A stretch of 5,995 nt of DNA. Origin: Promethearchaeota archaeon (GTDB lineage: Archaea > Asgardarchaeota > Lokiarchaeia > Sigynarchaeales > SOKP01). The notes under the pieces are model-generated. The model made no database searches and was not told where the DNA came from. It saw nothing but the letters and a program-made list of their open reading frames with translations. The stretch's first letter is position 1. Each line of letters begins with the position of its first letter. This document shows, piece by piece, positions 1 to 4,318 of the stretch. The translations under genes were made by a program, and so were the position numbers. Location: positions 1 to 5,995 of the forward strand of contig WJKD01000408.1 of NCBI GenBank assembly GCA_014729315.1. The letters run 5' to 3'.

Positions 1-1123
1 CTTCTATTATTAAAGCTCCGGTCAAATCTTCGAATTTTTTCTTAACTTCGGGCGGTAATGGAGCTCCACCGCTTATACATGCTTTTAAGGTGGTTAACCT
101 TCCTTTTAACTTGATAGAATCAGGATCTTGATTAATTAAATTCCAAAGCGTTGGAACACCAGGTATATAAGTTCCTTCCTCTTTCATCATTACTTTTAGT
201 ATTTTTGACTTTTTTTCCGGAGGAGCGGGAAACAATATCAATTTATATCCTGCTGATACTCCTAAACTCATTCCAGTTGATATCCCAAACACGTGAGCAA
301 AGGGAACTACTAATCCAACGCCACCTTTGCCGTGTAATTTTTTTGTTTCGGGTAGCTGATTTTCGATCCACGCGAGCCCTTGTTCAGCGTTGGCAGAGAG
401 ATTAAAGTGAGATAACATTACTCCTTTTGGAACACCCGTTGTTCCTCCCGTGTAAATTAATGTAGCTACATCCTTCTTGGGATCAATTCTTACCTCCGGT
501 ATGTTTATTGGTTGGCCGCTATTCAAAAGATCTTGGAAAGTATAAATTGGTGTATTTTGTACTTTTCCAGTTGGCCAATTCTTCATTCGAGGGATCTTTC
601 CTAACGCTTTGCCTAAAACGGCCTTAATCTTTGGCAAATATTCAGATATTCCTGTTAATATTATTCCCTCTAACGATTTCATTTTGCTTAAGTCCTTGCC
701 ATCCAAGTAATCTTGATATAATATATCCAAAATAATCAAAAATTTGCTACTCGAATCGTTTATTTGGTAAACAATCTCAACGTATTTATGAAGCGGTATA
801 ATTGGATTTACAGTTGCCCCTAATCGCTGTAGTGCATAGAAGGCGACAACAAATTGAGGAATATTCGGCGTATCTATTGCTACGATGTCTCCTTTTTTAA
901 CTCCTAATTTTGCTAGTGATGTTGCAAACTGATTGGCCATGGTATCTAGTTCCTTGTAGGTACATCTCCACCCTTCAAAATATATCGCATGCGAATCTGG
1001 AAATTTTTGAGCGGTATTTTTTAAAATCTCTCCAATCGATCTTATCTTATAATCTATAGTTTTCGGAACTTCTTCTGGCCAAAAGTCGTACCAGTATTTC
1101 TTTACTTCGTCTTCTTCTCCCAT
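1..1123 (-). CDS. AMP-forming acyl-CoA ligase, copy A (3' end cut by window edge)
   Basis: This is a member of the ANL adenylate-forming superfamily, closest in style to FadD-type long-chain acyl-CoA synthetases. It would convert a carboxylic acid, ATP and CoA to acyl-CoA, AMP and PPi, probably in the cytosol or at the membrane. The window holds 374 codons of an expected 590 or so: the complete N-terminus (MGEEDEVKKYWYDFWP) and most of the large domain. The ATP-binding A3 motif YTGGTTGVPKG is at residues 224-234 and PFAHVFGIS follows. The reading frame is open to the left edge, ending in FEDLTGALIIE just before the A5 motif. The ATG at 1123 is chosen because an SD-like AAGTGAT lies 7 bases upstream. 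By eye well over half of its residues match copy B at 4319-5995. The acyl substrate cannot be told from sequence; a medium-chain or aryl acid is possible. Confidence 0.93.
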   Translation of the reverse strand, partial: MGEEDEVKKYWYDFWPEEVPKTIDYKIRSIGEILKNTAQKFPDSHAIYFEGWRCTYKELDTMANQFATSLAKLGVKKGDIVAIDTPNIPQFVVAFYALQRLGATVNPIIPLHKYVEIVYQINDSSSKFLIILDILYQDYLDGKDLSKMKSLEGIILTGISEYLPKIKAVLGKALGKIPRMKNWPTGKVQNTPIYTFQDLLNSGQPINIPEVRIDPKKDVATLIYTGGTTGVPKGVMLSHFNLSANAEQGLAWIENQLPETKKLHGKGGVGLVVPFAHVFGISTGMSLGVSAGYKLILFPAPPEKKSKILKVMMKEEGTYIPGVPTLWNLINQDPDSIKLKGRLTTLKACISGGAPLPPEVKKKFEDLTGALIIE

Positions 1124-1130
1124 TTTTTAA

Positions 1131-1137
1131 ATCACTT
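1131..1137 (-). promoter_or_regulatory. Ribosome binding site of ligase copy A
   Basis: On the minus strand this reads AAGTGAT, close to the archaeal Shine-Dalgarno core GGTGAT, and lies 7 bases before the ATG at 1123. It supports that start codon. The other genes in the window have no comparably clear site. Confidence 0.5.
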
Positions 1138-1176
1138 CATATTGTAGATTTTTAACTAATGATAATGTGAGTCATC

Positions 1177-1186
1177 TATATAAAAA
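1177..1186 (-). promoter_or_regulatory. TATA-like box for ligase copy A
   Basis: The minus strand reads TTTTTATATA, matching the archaeal TATA consensus TTTAWATA. Transcription starting about 25 bases downstream would leave a leader of roughly 30 bases before the ATG at 1123. The element is partly symmetric (TATATAAAAA on the plus strand), so it might instead serve the divergent selenoprotein gene with a leader of about 90 bases. No transcript data can be seen here. Confidence 0.4.
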
Positions 1187-1236
1187 CATTATATGAAAAA
1201 AAATAATCATTGTAAAGAAAATTAAATTACATACTT

Positions 1237-1250
1237 TCCGAATTTATAAG
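1237..1250 (+). promoter_or_regulatory. BRE/TATA-like promoter of the selenoprotein gene
   Basis: TCCGAATTTATAAG contains a TATA-like TTTATAA preceded by a possible BRE (CCGAA). It lies about 46 bases before the ATG at 1296, so the leader would be some 20-25 bases long. The region is AT-rich and such boxes arise by chance, so this is a candidate only. Confidence 0.35.
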
Positions 1251-1295
1251 TTCTGATCAGTTTAATTAAAAACAATAGAAACAATTATTGTACCA

Positions 1296-1790
1296 ATGAA
1301 ATATAATGGTTTGAATATCAGAAAGGATGCGCCTTCCTTTAAGATTAACGATATTGAAGACAATGAGATAGGCTTAGACGACTTATTAACCAATTATAAC
1401 GGCTTAATGATTGATTTCTTTAGAGGAATTTGGTGATCTCACTGAGTTGAGCATTTAAAATTGCTTACGGAGAACTTCGAAGTACTAAGAAAAATGAACA
1501 TAAATTTAATCTCTATCGCTATGGAAAGCCCCAGAAAGATGAAAAAATTAAGTGAATCGATCAATACACCCTTTCCTTTAATAGTCGACCGAGCTGGGAC
1601 AATAACTAAAGCCTACGATGTTTATTTCGATAAAAATCATCCAGATTTCTCGCGAATCAAAACAGAACACGCTATTCCCGCAAAATTTCTCATTAACCAA
1701 GAAAAGAAGATTGTTTGGAAGCTAATAAACCCTGACCAGAAAAGACCCTCGATTAAAGATCTAAAGGACGCCATTCAAATAAATTTGTAA
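1296..1790 (+). CDS. Peroxiredoxin-like (AhpC/TSA) selenoprotein with Sec-x-x-Sec active site
   Basis: A thioredoxin-fold peroxiredoxin-like protein, expected to reduce peroxides or act as a thiol/selenol oxidoreductase in the cytoplasm. It starts with MKYNGLNIRKDAPSFKIND, the usual opening of the AhpC/TSA family, followed by LDDLL and the strand LMIDFFRGIW. The next codons are TGA (codon 47), TCT, CAC, TGA (codon 50), then VEHLKLL. Family members read RGxWCPxCxxxL here, so both TGAs replace the two redox cysteines of Cys-x-x-Cys. The same frame then runs unbroken through ISIAMESP, TPFPLIVDRAGTITKAYDV, the cis-Pro region AIPAKFLIN and a C-terminal helix to TAA. At 164 residues it has normal length with no gap or frameshift. 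It contains no cysteine at all. A SECIS-like hairpin follows the stop. A caller treating TGA as stop would begin at TTG 1461 and lose the active site. A pseudogene with exactly these two nonsense changes is much less likely. No clear SD precedes the ATG. Confidence 0.88.
1434..1445 (+). other. Two selenocysteine codons (TGA-N6-TGA) in the redox motif
   Basis: TGA at 1434-1436 and TGA at 1443-1445 are in frame with the coding sequence on both sides and separated by TCT-CAC (Ser-His). The motif reads W-U-S-H-U, aligned with the W-C-P-x-C of AhpC/TSA_2-type peroxiredoxin-like proteins. The gene's real stop is TAA. The other complete genes in the window end in TAA or TAG, so TGA is not used as a terminator here. 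Trp is written TGG in the codon just before, which argues against TGA meaning Trp. Confidence 0.85.
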
Positions 1791-1802
1791 AATCGATATT
1801 TA

Positions 1803-1842
1803 GGAATGATTCTTGCGTAAAAATTTTAGACGCAAGATGACC
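1803..1842 (+). promoter_or_regulatory. Eukaryote-like SECIS element (kink-turn hairpin) in the 3' UTR
   Basis: It begins 12 bases after the stop codon. An 8-bp perfect helix pairs TCTTGCGT (1811-1818) with ACGCAAGA (1830-1837) around an 11-base loop that opens with AAAAA. Below it, 5' T-G-A-T (1807-1810) faces 3' T-G-A-C (1838-1841), giving U·U, tandem A·G and G·A, and U·C, the non-Watson-Crick quartet of a SECIS core. Alternatively, GG (1803-1804) pairs with CC (1841-1842) and AAT bulges, giving a textbook kink-turn. About 10 bases separate the core from the loop adenines, near the eukaryotic spacing. CGA (1794-1796) can pair with TCG (1847-1849) as a lower helix. It would recruit the Sec insertion machinery, which is not encoded in this window. 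Folding was done by eye. Confidence 0.75.
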
Positions 1843-1855
1843 ACCCTCGCATGGG

Positions 1856-1879
1856 TTAGATTATTTCCTAATAATCTAA
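1856..1879 (+). repeat. 10-bp inverted repeat in the selenoprotein 3' region
   Basis: TTAGATTATT (1856-1865) and AATAATCTAA (1870-1879) are perfectly complementary around the loop TCCT. The hairpin sits between the SECIS candidate and the second SECIS-like fold. It could be a transcript-stabilising or terminator hairpin. Its 3' arm competes with the base of the 1878-1914 structure. Confidence 0.5.
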
Positions 1880-1914
1880 TGATCGAAGAAGTTTTTAGCT
1901 TCTTTTTCGGATTT
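1878..1914 (+). promoter_or_regulatory. Second, weaker SECIS-like hairpin
   Basis: CGAAGAAG (1884-1891) can pair with CTTTTTCG (1902-1909), with one G·U, around a 10-base loop. Just below, 5' T-G-A (1880-1882) faces 3' G-A-T (1910-1912), which could form the tandem G·A pairs of a SECIS core, with T1883 left over on one side. AA (1878-1879) can pair with TT (1913-1914). An alternative register pairs AAGAAG (1886-1891) with CTTCTT (1899-1904). The extra base, lack of loop adenines and low complexity make this weaker than the first element; it may simply be a terminator hairpin. Confidence 0.3.
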
Positions 1915-1954
1915 GAATGTTTAAAAACAATTAAATCGTACTAATAAATGGAAA

Positions 1955-1962
1955 TTTTTTTT
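1955..1962 (+). terminator. T-tract terminator after the selenoprotein gene
   Basis: Eight consecutive T on the plus strand, 165 bases after the selenoprotein stop and downstream of all its 3' hairpins. Archaeal transcription often ends at such T-runs without a hairpin. It would place the SECIS inside the transcript and separate this gene from the transporter starting at 2009. Confidence 0.4.
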
Positions 1963-2008
1963 CAATTATTAGAAAAATAAATTTGTAATTAATATTTTAG
2001 AAAGTAAA

Positions 2009-3409
2009 ATGAATGAGCAAAAAAAAGAGTCTTACGAAAAGCATGGTAATTTAGAAATTCATTCTTATAGCCTCTCGCAAGGGCTAATTAATTTTCATGT
2101 CGGAGCTTTTGGTGCATACGTATTTTTCTTTTACGAAACAGAGATATTGTTGAATGTAATACTTTTAGCTTTAGCGATGACTATTTACATTATTTGGGAT
2201 GCGATTAATGACCCGCTGTTGGGAAATATTACGGATAGAACTTATAATTTCACGAAAAAGTGGGGCAGGCGATTTCCGTGGGTTTGTATAGGAGTCTTCC
2301 CTTGGGCAGTTTTGTATATTTTCATTTTTACAACTCCCAATGTTGAACCAGCTACGGAAGGTTGGGTTATATTTGTTTATTTAATAATTATTCTTGTTGC
2401 TCACGACACATTTTACACAATATGGAACGTAAATTCAGAAGCACTCTTTCCCTTTAAATTTCCAAATCTAAAAGAACGCAGGAAGATTTCAGGCACTAAA
2501 GCGTTTTGGGGGATTATAGGACTAGTACTAAGTATAGTTGTTCCTCCGTTATTCATTGAGTATGGCAACATTCAATCTTACATCAATCAAGCTATAGCGC
2601 TGACGATAATTGCTGTGATTATTGGAATATTAATGCTACCCGGTCATCGGGAAGATAAATCTTTAATTGAACAATATTTAAAAACAAGAGAGGAAAATCA
2701 GAAATCCATTCCATTCATTAAAGTCTTTACAGACGCTATTAAAAAAAAGAATTTTATGTTAGTTGTTGGACTACACTTTGCCTATTCTATTTTAACGGGT
2801 TTATTAATTGGTTCAATGAATTATTTGCTCAAATATAATTTAAGGGAGGATCCTTCAGCGTTTATATTAGTAATGGGCGCTTATTTAGTAGTCAGCTTAC
2901 TGACAATACCCATTTGGATCAAAGTGGCACATAGAATTAACGATAATAAAAAGATGATTGTAATAGGAGGCTTATCAATGGGTTTAGCTACCTTACCACT
3001 TTTGTTAGTTAATTCTCTCTTGTTTTTAATTATTATGGGAGCGTTAATTGGATTAACAGGAGGTATATATTTTGTAATGCAAGACGCGATATTTGCCGAT
3101 GCCTTAGATGAAACAGTTGTTTTAGACGAAGAAAGGAGAGAAGGAACGTACTTTGGTATAAAGTTTTTTATTGGACGTTTTTCTGGTGTATTTGTGTTCG
3201 TTTCAATTGCCTTGGTCCATATATTAACCGGCTTTAATCCTTCGATCTCTAGCCAAACTCCGTTAGCTCTTTTCGGAATTCGTGTACACCTTGCTTTGAT
3301 TCCTGGCATAGCATTAATAATAGGATCACTTCTCTTTTGGAAATTCTACGACATTACACCCAAGAAGTCTGAAGAAATCCAAAATCGGCTGAACATACTT
3401 AAAGTATAG
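2009..3409 (+). CDS. GPH-family (MelB-like, MFS_2) cation-coupled symporter
   Basis: A 466-residue inner-membrane transporter of the glycoside-pentoside-hexuronide:cation symporter family within the MFS, of normal length for it. After a hydrophilic N-terminus, helices 1-2 span about residues 24-66. They lead into the family signature WDAINDPLLGNITDR (63-77), where Asp64 and Asp68 correspond to the cation-site aspartates of MelB, then WGRRFPW (85-91). Helices 3-6 cover about 89-212, with the loop LFPFKFPNLKERRKISG (146-162) typical of the family. A charged loop (213-246) separates the halves. Helices 7-12 cover about 247-447, with DALDETVVLDEERREGTYFG (364-383) matching the second-half signature. 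The substrate is not evident: sugars are usual, but archaeal members are poorly characterised. The ATG at 2009 has no strong SD. It appears to be transcribed alone, with a hairpin terminator just after it. Confidence 0.92.
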   Translation: MNEQKKESYEKHGNLEIHSYSLSQGLINFHVGAFGAYVFFFYETEILLNVILLALAMTIYIIWDAINDPLLGNITDRTYNFTKKWGRRFPWVCIGVFPWAVLYIFIFTTPNVEPATEGWVIFVYLIIILVAHDTFYTIWNVNSEALFPFKFPNLKERRKISGTKAFWGIIGLVLSIVVPPLFIEYGNIQSYINQAIALTIIAVIIGILMLPGHREDKSLIEQYLKTREENQKSIPFIKVFTDAIKKKNFMLVVGLHFAYSILTGLLIGSMNYLLKYNLREDPSAFILVMGAYLVVSLLTIPIWIKVAHRINDNKKMIVIGGLSMGLATLPLLLVNSLLFLIIMGALIGLTGGIYFVMQDAIFADALDETVVLDEERREGTYFGIKFFIGRFSGVFVFVSIALVHILTGFNPSISSQTPLALFGIRVHLALIPGIALIIGSLLFWKFYDITPKKSEEIQNRLNILKV

Positions 3410-3413
3410 GTCC

Positions 3414-3448
3414 TTAAATTAAATTTTTCAGAAAAATTTTTAATTTAA
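3414..3448 (+). terminator. AT-rich hairpin terminator after the transporter
   Basis: TTAAATTAAA (3414-3423) pairs with TTTAATTTAA (3439-3448), and TTTTT (3424-3428) pairs with AAAAA (3432-3436) around a CAG loop, with two T bulged. The result is about 15 bp, beginning 5 bases after the stop codon. It is AT-only apart from the loop, so it may work chiefly through its T-runs or stabilise the 3' end. Confidence 0.5.
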
Positions 3449-3503
3449 TGGTAATAAAAAATAATGTTAATCTTAAAACCATCCCTTATTGTTAAGAGCG
3501 CAC

Positions 3504-3520
3504 GCGATAAGCTTAAATAG
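3504..3520 (+). promoter_or_regulatory. BRE/TATA-like element in the spacer
   Basis: GCGATAAGCTTAAATAG resembles an archaeal BRE plus TATA box (AAGCTTAAATA). Transcription from about 3545 would produce a leader of some 180 bases before the J-protein gene, or a separate small RNA including the hairpin at 3557-3576. Confidence 0.3.
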
Positions 3521-3623
3521 GAGTTCTATTGAAAATCGTATTTTAATAAGCAGTTATATCTTTATTTTAAAAGATAGGAGTTATTAAATTTTAAATAAGT
3601 AAACTCAATTTAATGACTCAATA

Positions 3624-3632
3624 TTTATATAA
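3624..3632 (+). promoter_or_regulatory. TATA-like box upstream of the J-protein gene
   Basis: TTTATATAA is a near-perfect archaeal TATA box. A start about 25 bases downstream would give a leader of around 70 bases before the ATG at 3728. It is the best single promoter candidate for this gene, though no clear BRE precedes it. Confidence 0.4.
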
Positions 3633-3727
3633 GGGAATTCTTTATTTTCTCTTAGAAAACGCGTTTAAATTAACTAAAAATTTATTATAAAAGATCATAC
3701 TAATTATTTATTCAAGAGAAGTAGATA

Positions 3728-4180
3728 ATGATAAGGAAGAGAGAATATTACCGTATTTTAGGACTTTCTAACGGAGCTTCTAAAAATGATATCAAAATTG
3801 CGTATCGTAAGTTAGCAAAAAAATATCATCCTGATTTTAACAAAGGAGATCCCAACGCGAGTAAGAAATTTATGAAAATACAAGAAGCATACGAACAGCT
3901 GAGTAAACAAGATATTGGTTTGTCTCACAATTTTTTTGATTTTCCATCATCTTATTATAACTTCTCAAGTTCAAATGATTCAGATATATTTACCGTGGAA
4001 AAGTTTTTTCAATCAATGTTTAACGGTTTTAATCGACCAAGTATGAAAAATCCTTCTCCTTTCGTTGATATAAAAAGAGACCTATATAAAAAGCGGATCA
4101 ATCAATTAGTAAACTCATTTGAAGAGTATGAACAAAAATTTCGAGATATGATACGCAAAATCTTCAGAAGTATGTGGTAA
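3728..4180 (+). CDS. Stand-alone J-domain protein (DnaJ-like co-chaperone, class C)
   Basis: A 150-residue protein with an N-terminal J domain at about residues 5-65. It has [19 protein letters not shown], helix [15 protein letters not shown] with the diagnostic His34-Pro35-Asp36, and helix [14 protein letters not shown]. The HPD motif is what stimulates ATP hydrolysis by Hsp70 (DnaK), so it should act with a DnaK partner in the cytoplasm. None is encoded here. It lacks the Gly/Phe linker, the CxxCxGxG zinc repeats and the C-terminal substrate domain of full DnaJ, so it is a class C J-protein and not DnaJ itself. Residues 66-100 are rich in Ser, Asn, Phe and Tyr and look disordered. Residues 112-150 form a charged, basic amphipathic helix ending in RSMW, perhaps a client- or membrane-binding element. 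The ATG at 3728 places the J domain right at the N-terminus, and no strong SD is visible. Confidence 0.92.
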   Translation: MIRKREYYRILGLSNGASKNDIKIAYRKLAKKYHPDFNKGDPNASKKFMKIQEAYEQLSKQDIGLSHNFFDFPSSYYNFSSSNDSDIFTVEKFFQSMFNGFNRPSMKNPSPFVDIKRDLYKKRINQLVNSFEEYEQKFRDMIRKIFRSMW

Positions 4181-4283
4181 ACTGAGAATTCTTAACTTCT
4201 TTTACAAAAATTCAAATTATTGCAAATATATCGCATAAAATACTAACTAAAACTACAAGTATAAGTTATAATGTGGAATAGTG

Positions 4284-4294
4284 TAAAAAAAAAT
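4284..4294 (-). terminator. T-tract terminator of ligase copy B
   Basis: The minus strand has nine consecutive T (4285-4293), 26 bases after the ligase stop codon. It lies in the 138-base convergent spacer (4181-4318) between this gene and the J-protein gene. A shorter T-rich stretch (CTTCTTTTAC, about 4196-4205) could end the J-protein transcript from the other side. Confidence 0.45.
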
Positions 4295-4318
4295 TAATTT
4301 AATTAAAAATATGAGAAA

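Larger units (their letters stand above)
3410..3727. other. 318-base non-coding spacer before the J-protein gene
   Basis: No convincing coding frame or tRNA is seen. It holds the transporter's terminator hairpin, two TATA-like boxes (3504-3520 and 3624-3632), a 7-bp hairpin TATCTTT/AAAGATA (3557-3563 with 3570-3576, loop ATTTTA), and the 9-bp direct repeat ATAGGAGTT at 3517-3525 and 3574-3582. A short GC-richer patch (GAGCGCACGCG, about 3496-3506) stands out against the AT-rich background. A small RNA or a long regulated leader for the J-protein gene is possible but unproven. Confidence 0.5.

Noticed and set aside
151..405. Plus-strand open frame of 84 codons
   Set aside because: It lies wholly within ligase copy A on the opposite strand and its product shows no family features.
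1296..1445. Peroxiredoxin-like gene as a pseudogene with two nonsense mutations, or a shorter gene starting at TTG 1461
   Set aside because: Both TGAs sit precisely on the catalytic Cys positions. No other stop or frameshift occurs in 164 codons, and the part before 1461 encodes the conserved N-terminal strands of the family. A SECIS-like hairpin follows.
1434..1445. TGA read as Trp (alternative genetic code)
   Set aside because: No other gene in the window has an in-frame TGA. Trp is encoded by TGG throughout, including the codon just before the first TGA, and Cys rather than Trp is expected at these sites.
1446..1470. Bacterial-type SECIS hairpin directly after the TGA codons
   Set aside because: Only a weak 4-5 bp stem (AGCA/TGCT) with an AT-only loop can be formed. 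It lacks the bulged T and loop G of bacterial elements, while the 3' UTR candidate is much stronger.
2881..3309. Minus-strand open frame of 142 codons
   Set aside because: It is antisense to the transmembrane second half of the transporter and has no recognisable domain.
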